DNA from: Lewinellaceae bacterium
GTDB taxonomy: Bacteria > Bacteroidota > Bacteroidia > Chitinophagales > Saprospiraceae
Assembly: GCA_020636435.1 (NCBI GenBank)
Contig: JACJXX010000002.1
Location: forward strand, 4,340,001-4,404,000
DNA length: 64,000 nt
Direction of reading: 5' to 3'
The translations under genes were made by a program, and so were the position numbers. Under the pieces are notes generated by a model that saw only the letters and a program-made list of their open reading frames with translations, had not been told where the DNA came from and did no database searches. Below, one piece after another: positions 25,745-33,730 of this stretch (position 1 is the first letter of the stretch; the number at the start of each line of letters is the position of its first letter).

Positions 25745-25794
25745 GGCGTTTGCGGGCCCGTCTAGCCAGCATGTCCCGAACAGCACATTGCATG

Positions 25795-26214
25795 TCAAAA
25801 ATCAAACATTTTAACCGGCACGGCAGCCTCGACGTTTTCCCGGGCGGCCTGGGCCGTTTCCACATTGGCATAAACGGCTTCATATTCTCCCGATTGGTTC
25901 AGGTAGGTTATCAGTGACAGCAAAGCGCTCGTCTTCCCGGTTTGGCGGGGAGCATGCAAAACAAAATATTTTTGCTGGCGAATGAGGGACATCACCTGCT
26001 TAAAATCCCAGCGGTCCCTGGCGTCCACATAGTAGTGAATACCGGTGATATGGGCCCGGCCGGGCTACCCGTCTAACGTTGGACAATAGCTGCCGGGGTT
26101 GTGTACGGTGTACGGGCCCAACGGTGGCGCGGGGTTGTGTACGGTGTACGAAGCACCACCTGGCTGTCCAACCTTAGAACGGTAGCCCCCGGCCGTATTG
26201 AAAAATTTTTCCAT
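25795..26214 (-). pseudogene. AAA-ATPase N-terminal fragment, interrupted by an inserted element
   Basis: The minus strand from ATG 26214 reads MEKFFNTAG, is interrupted by a 125-bp element, and resumes as HITGIHYYVDARDRWDF followed by KYFVLHAPRQTGKTSALLSL, a Walker A motif of the 'FNTAGP...HY...RQTGKT' AAA family. After the element and one 8-bp duplication are removed, one base is still missing near CCGGTATT to keep the frame, so there is an independent frameshift. The C-terminus stops after about 95 of the roughly 500 residues expected, at GATTTTTGA-like sequence. It is certainly non-functional. Confidence 0.8.
26063..26187. mobile_element. 125-bp inverted-repeat element with 8-bp target duplication
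   Basis: Left end GGCTACCCGTCTAACGTTGG and right end (reversed) GGCTACCGTTCTAAGGTTGG form terminal inverted repeats of about 24 bases. It is flanked by the direct repeats CCCGGCCG at 26055-26062 and 26188-26195. Inside are two copies of GGTTGTGTACGGTGTACG. It has no coding capacity: a non-autonomous element. The stretch from 26215 to 26361 holds nothing recognisable. Confidence 0.85.
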
Positions 26215-26361
26215 CGTTGTTTTATTGGACAAATTTACGGCCTTTTGTGCAATAAGGGCGTGTTGTCATGCAAAACCGGATGAATGTCAAAAACAAACCC
26301 CGTAGCCCCAGTTGGGCAGGCAGGCTGTAAATCTCAGAATCCAGTCCATAGGCAAAATCAT

Positions 26362-27168
26362 TCAAAAATAATACCGGAGCAGTGTCCTGAAAGTCTCCCG
26401 GCTGTAGCGGGACACCGGTGGGTTGCCGTTGAGCAGTTCAATGAAATGGTCGGCCTGCTGCTGCACCCAGCGGCGCAGGGAGTCGGCGGCGGTATCTTTA
26501 TTTTCTAAAAGATTGAACAAGGCGGCAGCCATTTCAAAAGTTTCTTTTTCGGACAAGCCGGGCCGTTGGCTGTTTTCCTGCAACCGGGCAACGGCTTCCC
26601 TGGTTTTGGGCCCTTCAAAAAACTGCCAGTCTTCCCGTTGCAGAGGGCTGCGCACCCACAATTTGAAGCAAAGCTTGAGTTTGTAGTACTGCCGGTGTCC
26701 TTTGAGCAGGGCTTCCAGGCGGCCCAGTTCATCGCGTATAGCCAGCTCTTCCAAAGGAGAGCGCTGCCGGGCGGCTTCTTCCGTCAGGGTTTCTGCCGAA
26801 AAAACCTGAGGCTGGTGCTTCCGGCGGCGGGCCGTCTCCAGGCAGCTGTTGTAAACGACCTTCGAGAAGTAAGTGCGCAGGTATACGCTGCCGTTGTATT
26901 GTTCCTGCATTCGGGCCATCTTCTTTTCCAGCAGTTCGACATTCACCTCCTGCACGATCTCCATTTTTTCCTCCGGCCGGAAGAAACCCCGGCTGATGAA
27001 ACGGGCAACCGTAGCTTCTACAATAAACTGATAGTGAGCGAGGAGCTTGTCCGGCTCCTGGCGCAGCCATTCTGTTTCGCGGGTGTTCTGGTCCTTGATC
27101 ACGGCCTGTCCTGTTAAAAAAAGCTTAAAGGGTTTTGAAAAAATTCCGTTCGAAGCATTCCGCTTCAT
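26362..27168 (-). CDS. Sigma-70 region-2-like regulator, atypical C-terminus
   Basis: A 268-residue protein. Residues about 30-120 look like sigma region 2 (LLAHYQFIVEATVARFISRG, then EEKMEIVQEVNVELLEKKMA and VYLRTYFSKVVYNSCLETAR). Unlike normal ECF factors, it has no recognisable region 4 helix-turn-helix. The C-terminal 140 residues are helical and charged, and resemble a diverged domain (LGRLEALLKGHRQYYKLKLC). It may be a divergent sigma factor or a region-2-only regulator. A lipoprotein gene is divergent, starting 55 bases away. Confidence 0.72.
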   Translation of the reverse strand: MKRNASNGIFSKPFKLFLTGQAVIKDQNTRETEWLRQEPDKLLAHYQFIVEATVARFISRGFFRPEEKMEIVQEVNVELLEKKMARMQEQYNGSVYLRTYFSKVVYNSCLETARRRKHQPQVFSAETLTEEAARQRSPLEELAIRDELGRLEALLKGHRQYYKLKLCFKLWVRSPLQREDWQFFEGPKTREAVARLQENSQRPGLSEKETFEMAAALFNLLENKDTAADSLRRWVQQQADHFIELLNGNPPVSRYSRETFRTLLRYYF

Positions 27169-27223
27169 ATACGTAGGCGAAAGTAATTATTAATTCCGAG
27201 ATGCCTGTTTAAAACGATCTAAC

Positions 27224-27901
27224 ATGAAAAACCCGATCTTTTTTCTTTTCGCTGTTTTACTGCTGAGCAACTGCAGCCGCGAATACTACAAAACAGCCGG
27301 CTACGAAGCCTATGCCCCCAAGCACCAACTCCTCGCCGTAGCTCCGGTTCAGACCATCACCTCCGGGCGCATCCCTCCGGAAGTGACCGAAGACATGATC
27401 CAACAGATCGAAGATGCCGAAAGCCAGGCTTTCCAGATTTCCCTCTTCAACGAGATCGCCCGCCGCAGCGGCAGCCGCCCCGGAGAGATACAGGTCAACC
27501 TGCAGCACTATTCCGAGACCAACGCCCGCCTCAAGGCAGCCGGCTATACTCCCCGCGAAAGCCTGGACCTCCCGCCTGCCGAACTGGCCAAAATACTGGG
27601 CGTCGACGCCGTAGTGCGCGCCACCGTCCGCAAAACTCAATACCTGACCGACCTGGAAGCCTTTGGATTCGACATGGCCAGCACCTTCCTTTTTATCTTC
27701 ACCGACTGGCCCATCTGGTTCCTCCCGGATACCAGGACTGCCGACGTAGACGCTTCCTGCAGCATCCTCGACGGCGACTCCGGCGTCCCCATCTGGTCTA
27801 CCAACCGCCGCTGGCGGCTGGACTGGAACCGCCGCCACAACGAGATTGTCGACAACATCAGCCGCAAAATGGCGAGGCGGTTTCCGTATCGGGAGATTTG
27901 A
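27224..27901 (+). CDS. Lipoprotein with CsgG/LpoB-like traits
   Basis: A 225-residue lipoprotein (signal MKNPIFFLFAVLLLSNC, Cys17). Beta-alpha sequences such as HQLLAVAPVQTI, LPPAELAKILGVDAVVRATV and CSILDGDSGVPIWSTNRRWR resemble the GNA1162/CsgG/LpoB-type fold, in which a lipoprotein tests for a named resource and assembles at the outer membrane. The similarity is by pattern only. The gene ends just before a 26-copy octamer array. Confidence 0.72.
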   Translation: MKNPIFFLFAVLLLSNCSREYYKTAGYEAYAPKHQLLAVAPVQTITSGRIPPEVTEDMIQQIEDAESQAFQISLFNEIARRSGSRPGEIQVNLQHYSETNARLKAAGYTPRESLDLPPAELAKILGVDAVVRATVRKTQYLTDLEAFGFDMASTFLFIFTDWPIWFLPDTRTADVDASCSILDGDSGVPIWSTNRRWRLDWNRRHNEIVDNISRKMARRFPYREI

Positions 27902-27912
27902 TTGTGTACCAA

Positions 27913-28120
27913 CCAGTGCACCAGTGTACCAGTGTACCAGTGTACCAGTACACCAGTGTACCAGTGTACCAGTACACCAGTGTACCAGTGTACCAGTACA
28001 CCAGTGTACCAGTGTACCAGTGCACCAGTGCACCAGTGCTCCAGTGCACCAGTGTACCAGTGCACCAGTGTACCAGTGCTCCAGTGCACCAGTGCACCAG
28101 TGTACCATTGCACCAGTTCT
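27913..28120. repeat. Octamer tandem array (CCAGTGTA-type, 26 units)
   Basis: Twenty-six uninterrupted 8-base units, mainly CCAGTGTA with variants CCAGTACA, CCAGTGCA and CCAGTGCT; the last two are degenerate. Because 8 is not a multiple of 3 and no unit phase makes a stop, several frames on both strands are open across it. It fills nearly all of the 326-base gap between the lipoprotein and the beta-barrel gene. Confidence 0.95.
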
Positions 28121-28227
28121 ACTAACCCAATAATACTGATACACCGATACACCAAAACACTGACCCCTATTTCACCCCGGGCGAGGCGGGACTGCTGTGC
28201 CCGCTCCGCCCCCAAACACCTCTCAAA

Positions 28228-28809
28228 ATGAAAATGATCCTAAGCACTCTATTGACTGCCACCCTGTTGATCGGCATTACCCAGCTGGCGGAAGGCCAAT
28301 GCTGGAAAAGCCGCCAAAAAACCGGTTATTTCGACGTTAACATCGGACTGGGCCTGTTGCCCACTTACGCCAAAGACGGAGGGCACCCGGCGGGGCTGCC
28401 CATCAGCGCCAGCCTGAACTATCGGATACAGGAAAATTTCAGCCTGGGCGCCTTTGCCGGCTATTCCTTTACCCAGGGCAGGCGCGTTTTTACCGGTAGC
28501 CTAACGGCTGCTCCCTGGCAAAACCGCACTACAGTAGCCGGCCTGCGGTTTGCCGCCCATTCCAACCCGGTTGGCGACTGGGAGTTCTATGGGGGAATGG
28601 CGGGAGGTTTACACCTCAGCCGGTTTGATATCATGGAAGCAGAGGCGCGGGAGAAAGCCCTGCGGCACGGCTTCCACGCCAGGCAGTCGAAATGCTACGC
28701 CACCGGCTTTCTGGGCGCCCGTTACTGCCTGAGGAAAAACCTGGGCCTGTTTTCGGAGGTTGGGATGGGAGACTCCCTGCTGAAGATGGGCATGAGTTTG
28801 AGGTTTTGA
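28228..28809 (+). CDS. Small outer-membrane beta-barrel protein
   Basis: A 193-residue secreted protein with signal peptide ending QLAEGQ. Alternating hydrophobic strands follow (GYFDVNIGLGLLPTYAKDGG, NYRIQENFSLGAFAGYSFTQ, WEFYGGMAGGLHLSRFDIME). The last strand ends SLRF with the C-terminal Phe typical of outer-membrane barrels. Length suggests an eight-stranded barrel. Two cysteines (CWKSR near the N-terminus and RYCLRKN) may form a disulfide. The TGA stop lies in the first unit of a GATTCGT heptamer array. Confidence 0.8.
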   Translation: MKMILSTLLTATLLIGITQLAEGQCWKSRQKTGYFDVNIGLGLLPTYAKDGGHPAGLPISASLNYRIQENFSLGAFAGYSFTQGRRVFTGSLTAAPWQNRTTVAGLRFAAHSNPVGDWEFYGGMAGGLHLSRFDIMEAEAREKALRHGFHARQSKCYATGFLGARYCLRKNLGLFSEVGMGDSLLKMGMSLRF

Positions 28810-28843
28810 TTCGTGATTCGTAACTCGTAATTCGTAGATTCGT
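28808..28843. repeat. Heptamer array (GATTCGT-type)
   Basis: GATTCGT, GATTCGT, AACTCGT, AATTCGT, then an 8-base AGATTCGT. An inverted counterpart (TCACGAATCAACGG, TCACGAATCACGG) lies at 28918-28945. Confidence 0.75.
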
Positions 28844-28986
28844 AACGGCTCTTTCAGGGCTATATAAGCCTTCAGGATGCCTGAAAAGCCTGCTTGTTGC
28901 CCTTTGGAAGCAGTCGAATCACGAATCAACGGTTCACGAATCACGGCTGAAGCTCAACTGCTGAATAGTCACTTTTACACAAAAAA

Positions 28987-29013
28987 AAGAGCTTTGCAAC
29001 ACGCAAGGCTCTT
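28987..29013 (+). terminator. Rho-independent terminator
   Basis: AAGAGCTTTGC / GCAAGGCTCTT stem (one G-U pair) with an AACAC loop, followed by TTTTTTG. It lies 46 bases before the next gene, closing the beta-barrel transcript. Confidence 0.85.
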
Positions 29014-29059
29014 TTTTGTTTTGGAAGAGTAAGGTCTTAATCGAACAAAACATCAAAAC

Positions 29060-30373
29060 ATGCGGACACACCAATACTTTCTACTTATTGCCCTGGCACT
29101 GCTGGCTTTTGGCTGCAACAATACAGCAACTGAGGCAACCGATAAAAACAGCAACGAGGTTCAACCCAGCAACCAGTGGGACGACCCCACCATCGAACTG
29201 CCGGGCGGTTTCCGCGCGGTCGTAGTGGCCGACAGCGTCGGGCGCGCGCGCCATATTGCCGTTCGTGACAATGGAGACATCTATATACAGCTGAACAGCG
29301 AACACAATGGCAAAGGCATCGCCGCGCTGCGGGACGAAGACGGCGACGGCCATGCCGACCGCATCGAGTACTTCGGCAGCCATACCGGCACCGGCATCGA
29401 AATTCAAGGCGATTTCCTGTACTGTTCGTCCGACCTGGTGGTCTACCGCTATCCGCTGCCGCAGGGAGGCAAACTCCTGCCCGACGAAAGCCAGCGGGCG
29501 TTGGTGGCGGGCGGCTTCCCAAAGCAGGACCAGCACGAGTCCAAATCCTTTACGTTAAACGGGGAAGGGCAGCTCTTTGTCAACGTCGGCGCTCCTTCCA
29601 ACGCCTGCATGGTCCAGGCCCGCACCAGGGGATCCACCGGGCAGGACCCCTGCCCGCAGTTGCAGTGGCAGGCCGGCATCTGGAAGTTTGAAACAGGCAA
29701 ACTGGCGCAAACTCAAAAGGAGGACGGGCAGCGCTACGCCACCGGCCTGCGCAACTGCGTTGCTATACAGTGGAATCCGGTAACCAACAGCTTGTTTGCC
29801 CTGCAACACGGGCGCGACCAGCTGAGTTACCTCTATCCCGAAATGTATACCGACCAGGACAATGCCGAGCTGCCTGCCGAAGAGTTCGTCAGCGTCAGCG
29901 AGGGCGATGATTTTGGCTGGCCATATTGCTACTATGACCAGCGCAAAGGGCAGAAAACACTGGCTCCGGAATACGGCGGCGACGCCAGCCAGCAGGGCCG
30001 CTGCGCCGATGTGAAGCAACCCATCCTGGCATTCCCCGGCCATCTGGCGCCCAATGACCTGGTTTTCTACACCGCCACCCAATATCCGGAAAAATACCAC
30101 AACGGCGCTTTTATTGCCTTCCATGGGTCCTGGAACCGGGCGCCCCTGCCTCAGAAAGGATTCTTTGTAGCCTTTGTGCCCATGAAGGATGGCCTGCCTG
30201 CCGGCGACTGGGAAATCTTCGCCGGCAACATCGCCGGCATAGACAACATCGCCTCGCCAAGAGACGCCCACCACCGGCCCACTGGCCTGGCAGTAGGGCC
30301 GGATGGGGCGCTGTACATCACCGACTCTGTTAATGGGAAGGTATGGAAGGTGGTGTACGAAGCGGTAAAGTAG
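29060..30373 (+). CDS. PQQ-dependent sugar dehydrogenase-like lipoprotein (L-sorbosone dehydrogenase type)
   Basis: A 437-residue periplasmic or surface lipoprotein (ALLAFGC, Cys19) with the six-bladed beta-propeller of soluble glucose/sorbosone dehydrogenases. Seen are RHIAVRDNGDIYIQLN, ATGLRNCVAIQWNPVTNSLF, HGRDQLSYLYPEMY, SEGDDFGWPYCYYDQ, AFIAFHGSWNRAP and HRPTGLAVGPDGALYITDSV. These give the Gly-Trp-Pro and HGSWNR blade motifs seen in the family. It probably oxidises sugars, but substrate and PQQ binding are not proven. No PQQ synthesis genes are nearby. Confidence 0.9.
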   Translation: MRTHQYFLLIALALLAFGCNNTATEATDKNSNEVQPSNQWDDPTIELPGGFRAVVVADSVGRARHIAVRDNGDIYIQLNSEHNGKGIAALRDEDGDGHADRIEYFGSHTGTGIEIQGDFLYCSSDLVVYRYPLPQGGKLLPDESQRALVAGGFPKQDQHESKSFTLNGEGQLFVNVGAPSNACMVQARTRGSTGQDPCPQLQWQAGIWKFETGKLAQTQKEDGQRYATGLRNCVAIQWNPVTNSLFALQHGRDQLSYLYPEMYTDQDNAELPAEEFVSVSEGDDFGWPYCYYDQRKGQKTLAPEYGGDASQQGRCADVKQPILAFPGHLAPNDLVFYTATQYPEKYHNGAFIAFHGSWNRAPLPQKGFFVAFVPMKDGLPAGDWEIFAGNIAGIDNIASPRDAHHRPTGLAVGPDGALYITDSVNGKVWKVVYEAVK

Positions 30374-30401
30374 GAACAGGATCGCAGGATGACAGGGATT
30401 T

Positions 30402-30447
30402 ACCCTGTGAAATAGCCAAGAAGGAACCAAGTGTTATTTCACAGGGT
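30402..30447. terminator. Bidirectional hairpin between convergent genes
   Basis: ACCCTGTGAAATA (30402-30414) pairs perfectly with TATTTCACAGGGT (30435-30447), a 13-bp stem with a 20-base loop. There is no T-run, so it could also be a dispersed repeat. Confidence 0.55.
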
Positions 30448-30484
30448 GAATAGGATTGCAAACATCCCGAAAATGCCCCGATGA

Positions 30485-31186
30485 TCAATCCCCGGCAGGA
30501 TGAAAAAACAAATTCACTCCCAACCTCAGCCCGATGCCGCTACTCAGGAAGGTGTAAAACCGGTTGTCCTGCCGGCTGCCGGCGCCAGGCTCTTTGACGG
30601 TGGATTTTTCCGACTCATAGCCGATTCCGCCAATGGAGGCGTCGATCATGAAGCGAGGGCTGATAAAATAGTAGAGCCCCGGGGCCAGGCCGAGCTCAAA
30701 GGAGGAAAGGTCTTCCGTTATTTCTACGATGTTGTTGTTCGTCAGGCGGTTTGATTTGCTTTCGCCAAAGCCCAGGCCGCCGAAGATATCCAGTTGAAAG
30801 CCCAGCTTCTCATTAAAAGGTTTGTAATACCGGACAAAGGGGCGAATGGTGAAAAGGTGAAGGCGAATCTCCTGCCCCGGCAGAAAAAAAGTAAAGGAAG
30901 GCGCTTGTTCTACCGTTGTGGAGCTGTTGGTGTAACTCAGCTCCAGCCCCGCCGCCAGGTTGCCCGAGAACAGATAGCCCAGGCTGGGGGCTATTTCTAC
31001 CGAAGTAGATGACACATCGGCGCCACTAATCGACAAAGGCATGCTGGTGAACACCTCACCGCTATTCTGATTGATGGCCTGTATGCTCAGGCTGCCACTT
31101 AAAAACAGGCTGCCCGGCTGCAGTTGCCCCAGGCAGGAGGTGGAACATAGAAAAAAAAGAAGGAAAGGGTACAAGAAATTTTTCAT
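30485..31186 (-). CDS. Outer-membrane beta-barrel protein (OmpA-like barrel type)
   Basis: A 233-residue secreted protein. ATG 31186 gives signal peptide MKNFLYPFLLFFLCSTSCLG. Strand-turn repeats follow (GSLFLSGSLSIQAINQ, APSLGYLFSGNLAAGLELSY, LHLFTIRPFVRYYKPFNEKL, LDIFGGLGFGESKSN, FELGLAPGLYYFISPRFMID). The end GIGLRLGVNLFFHPAGD is a barrel strand with a short tail. The longer upstream frame starting at 31312 lacks a signal in register, so it was rejected. A 12-bp terminator stem with T-run precedes it. Confidence 0.82.
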   Translation of the reverse strand: MKNFLYPFLLFFLCSTSCLGQLQPGSLFLSGSLSIQAINQNSGEVFTSMPLSISGADVSSTSVEIAPSLGYLFSGNLAAGLELSYTNSSTTVEQAPSFTFFLPGQEIRLHLFTIRPFVRYYKPFNEKLGFQLDIFGGLGFGESKSNRLTNNNIVEITEDLSSFELGLAPGLYYFISPRFMIDASIGGIGYESEKSTVKEPGAGSRQDNRFYTFLSSGIGLRLGVNLFFHPAGD

Positions 31187-31213
31187 AGCTGTTTTTTTAG
31201 TTGGGAATAAAAA

Positions 31214-31246
31214 AAGATTTTCCAGATAAAAAACCTGGAAAATCTT
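31214..31246 (-). terminator. Rho-independent terminator (minus strand)
   Basis: AAGATTTTCCAG / CTGGAAAATCTT perfect 12-bp stem, followed on the minus strand by TTTTTTTATT. It separates the vWA gene transcript from the beta-barrel gene. Confidence 0.85.
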
Positions 31247-31386
31247 ATTGCCAATCCATTCAAAGATAAAAATCTTTGATTTGGCACAAACAATCAACTG
31301 CTGTTTTTTCAAAGCATAGCCCCCGTATATCCCACAGCGTACATCCTTCGGTTTTATGTCGTCAGCTTAAGCCTATCGGGAGCTTC

Positions 31387-31445
31387 GTGATAGTCGACAG
31401 GCGAGCGTCAAAGCAGGGTATACGAGAGTCGCCAGTCGACATCAC
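31387..31445 (+). repeat. 59-bp dispersed repeat, copy 2
   Basis: GTGATAGTCGACAGGCGAGC at the left, GTCGCCAGTCGACATCAC at the right. Preceded at 31356 by ATGTCGTCAGCTTAAG, the same flank that precedes copy 3 although copy 3 is in the opposite orientation. Direct repeats CGTACATCCTTCGGTTT at about 31338 and 31475 bracket it. Confidence 0.88.
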
Positions 31446-31499
31446 TTGGCGTACATTCGTACATCCTACATCGTACATCCTTCGGTTTCCCTTTAACAA

Positions 31500-33398
31500 T
31501 TACTCCTTCCCCGCCACTTCCGGGTCCGCCAGGCTCTTCATGGTGTCGATCATGTCGATCAGCTCGCGGCGGTAGCCGTTGGGGTCTTTGCCCTGGGCGC
31601 TGCGGGCCAGTTTAGCAGCGTGGGCGTAGGTGGCGTTGCCTTTGAACTCAGAATCGCGGAGCAGCAGGCCGAATTCGGCTACGGCGGCGGCCCAGCGGAA
31701 ATTGTCGCTGGATTTGTCCAGCTCCATGCCTTTGTCCAGCACTGGGTAGTCGATCGGTTGGCTCTTTACGCTGTCGGGCTTCTTGTAGCGCAATTTGATG
31801 GTGCAGAGTTCTTTAGACCTGGCGGCGTCCTTAACCACTTTTGTTTCCTGGTACTTCAGCTCATCCACGCTGGCCAGGTGGGGGCTTTCTACGCCCACGG
31901 GGATGATCTCGTACAAGGCCGTCACCGTATGGCCGGAGCCGAGCTCGCCGGCGTCCTTTTTGTCGTCGTTGAAATCTTCGTTGTTCAACACGCGGTTCTC
32001 GTAGCCGATGAGGCGGTAGCCTTTGACTTTTGTGGGGTTGAATTCGATTTGCAGCTTGACGTCCTTGGCGATGGTGAAGACGGTGCCGCCGAATTCGGAG
32101 ACCAGCACCTTCTTGGCTTCGCTGATGTCGTCGATATAGGCGTGGTTGCCGTTGCCCTTGTCAGCCAGTTGCTGCATTTTGTTGTCCTTGTAATTGCCCA
32201 TGCCGAAGCCCAGCACGGTCAGGAAGACGCCGCTTTCGCGCTCCTGCTCGATGAGGCGCACCATTTCGGCATCGGAGCTGGCGCCGATGTTGAAGTCGCC
32301 GTCGGTGGCCAGGATCACGCGGTTGTTGCCGCCTTCCACGAAGTTATCTTTGGCCACTTTGTAGGCCAGCTGTATGCCGGCGCCGCCCGCAGTTGAGCCT
32401 CCTGCCTGCAGTTTGCCGATGGCATCCTTGATCTTCTGCTTGTTGGCGCCGGAGGTGGGTTCCAATACCAGCCCCGCCGCGCCGGCGTAGACGACGATGG
32501 CCACCTTGTCCTGCTCGCGCAACTGGTCAGTCAGCAATTTGAAAGAAGACTGAAGCAGCGGCAATTTATTGTCTGCATTCATGCTGCCGGACACGTCGAT
32601 GAGGAAGACCAGGTTGGAGGCGGGCAATTCATCCATCGGAATGTGCTTGCCCTGCAGGCCGATGTGCACCAGGCGGTGTTCCGGCTGCCAGGGGCAATCG
32701 GAAATCTCGGTGATCACCTCAAAGGGGTGTTCGCCTTCCGGCTCTGGGTATTCGTAGTTGAAGTAGTTGACCATCTCTTCGATGCGGATGGCGTCTTTGG
32801 GTGGCTGCTGGCCGTTCTTCAGGAAGCGCCGCATATTGCTGTAAGAGGCGGCGTCGACGTCGATGGAAAAAGTAGAAAGGGGTTCTTTGGTCACTTCGTA
32901 GAAGCGGTTCTCGGTGATGACGCTGTAGTCTTCGGTGTTCCAGTTTTCCCGGGCATCGCCGCTGTAGTTGTAGGGCACGACGCCATACATGGCGGGCGCG
33001 GAAGCGGGCATCTCTTTCATAGCCCGGCCGGAGAGGCGCCTTGCTTTCTTTTCATAACCGATAACGACTACTTCGTCTAACGCAGCGTCATTTACTTTCA
33101 TCTCCACCCGGATGTCATCCCCGGCGGATACCTTTTTGATGGTTTGGTTTTGATAACCGGTGTAGGACACCTCCAGCGTAGCGTTTTGTTGCTGGATTTG
33201 AAGTTTAAACGTTCCGTCAAAATCGGTAACGGTGCCATTTTGAGTGCCCTTTTCCAGGACGTTGGCGCCGATCAGGGGTTCATTGCTGTCGGCGTCGACT
33301 ACGATGCCGGTAATGAAATACGCTCCAGATGTTGTAAAGCTGCTCTGGGTAACGGCGAGCAGGGCCGCAAAGCTGAATAGGAATAAGAAATGTTTCAT
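31500..33398 (-). CDS. von Willebrand factor type A domain protein with CarboxypepD-reg domain
   Basis: A 632-residue secreted protein. Signal peptide (FLFLFSFAALLAVTQSS) is followed by a carboxypeptidase-regulatory-like domain at about 28-100 (ITGIVVDADSNEPLIGANVL). Next is LDEVVVIGYEKKARR, like the end of a SusC/TonB-receptor N-terminal extension. A YfbK-type N-terminal domain (FSIDVDAASYSNMRRFLKNG) and a vWA domain follow, with the metal-site motif DVSGSM at 268-273. A DUF3520-like C-terminus ends AKLARSAQGKDPNGYRRELI. Such proteins probably mediate surface or complex assembly; exact role unknown. Confidence 0.9.
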   Translation of the reverse strand: MKHFLFLFSFAALLAVTQSSFTTSGAYFITGIVVDADSNEPLIGANVLEKGTQNGTVTDFDGTFKLQIQQQNATLEVSYTGYQNQTIKKVSAGDDIRVEMKVNDAALDEVVVIGYEKKARRLSGRAMKEMPASAPAMYGVVPYNYSGDARENWNTEDYSVITENRFYEVTKEPLSTFSIDVDAASYSNMRRFLKNGQQPPKDAIRIEEMVNYFNYEYPEPEGEHPFEVITEISDCPWQPEHRLVHIGLQGKHIPMDELPASNLVFLIDVSGSMNADNKLPLLQSSFKLLTDQLREQDKVAIVVYAGAAGLVLEPTSGANKQKIKDAIGKLQAGGSTAGGAGIQLAYKVAKDNFVEGGNNRVILATDGDFNIGASSDAEMVRLIEQERESGVFLTVLGFGMGNYKDNKMQQLADKGNGNHAYIDDISEAKKVLVSEFGGTVFTIAKDVKLQIEFNPTKVKGYRLIGYENRVLNNEDFNDDKKDAGELGSGHTVTALYEIIPVGVESPHLASVDELKYQETKVVKDAARSKELCTIKLRYKKPDSVKSQPIDYPVLDKGMELDKSSDNFRWAAAVAEFGLLLRDSEFKGNATYAHAAKLARSAQGKDPNGYRRELIDMIDTMKSLADPEVAGKE

Positions 33399-33540
33399 GA
33401 TGGTGGTTTTTAGGGGTATGATGCGGGGAAGTAAAAGATTGCATAAAGAATCGAAAAAAAATTAAACCTCCCTCGAAAATGGAACGGGGGAGGGTAATCA
33501 GTTGACTGGCCGCCGACTGTAATGTCGTCAACTTAAGGAA

Positions 33541-33599
33541 GTGATGTCGACTGGCGACTCTCGCATACCCTGCTTTGACGCTCGCCTGTCGACTATCAC
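33541..33599 (-). repeat. 59-bp dispersed repeat, copy 3 (inverted relative to flank)
   Basis: Same 59-bp core on the minus strand, again with a left flank ATGTCGTCAACTTAAG (33522-33537) on the plus strand and CGACAT after the right end. The 33399-33730 gap holds this element and no gene. Confidence 0.88.
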
Positions 33600-33730
33600 G
33601 AACGACATCAGCCGCCGCCTCTGCCTGTAACCGCCCGGACAATTGCTGGAAAAGCAAGAACGGACAAAAGAAAAGCGCCAGGATTTTCTTATCTTTTCAG
33701 GATAAGAAATCACCCGATAAATTTTTAGCT

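Noticed and set aside
26284..26508. 74-codon plus-strand frame after the AAA-ATPase remnant
   Set aside because: It runs antisense into the sigma-like gene and shows no recognisable feature.
27257..28231. Several long frames through the octamer array, in both directions
   Set aside because: They consist mainly of translated CCAGTGTA-type units (VHQCTS / WYTGAL repeats); open only because the units lack stops.
28966..28995. AGTGACT on the minus strand near the terminator as a stress promoter
   Set aside because: No GTCTTT at the 15-base spacing and no gene in the right direction.
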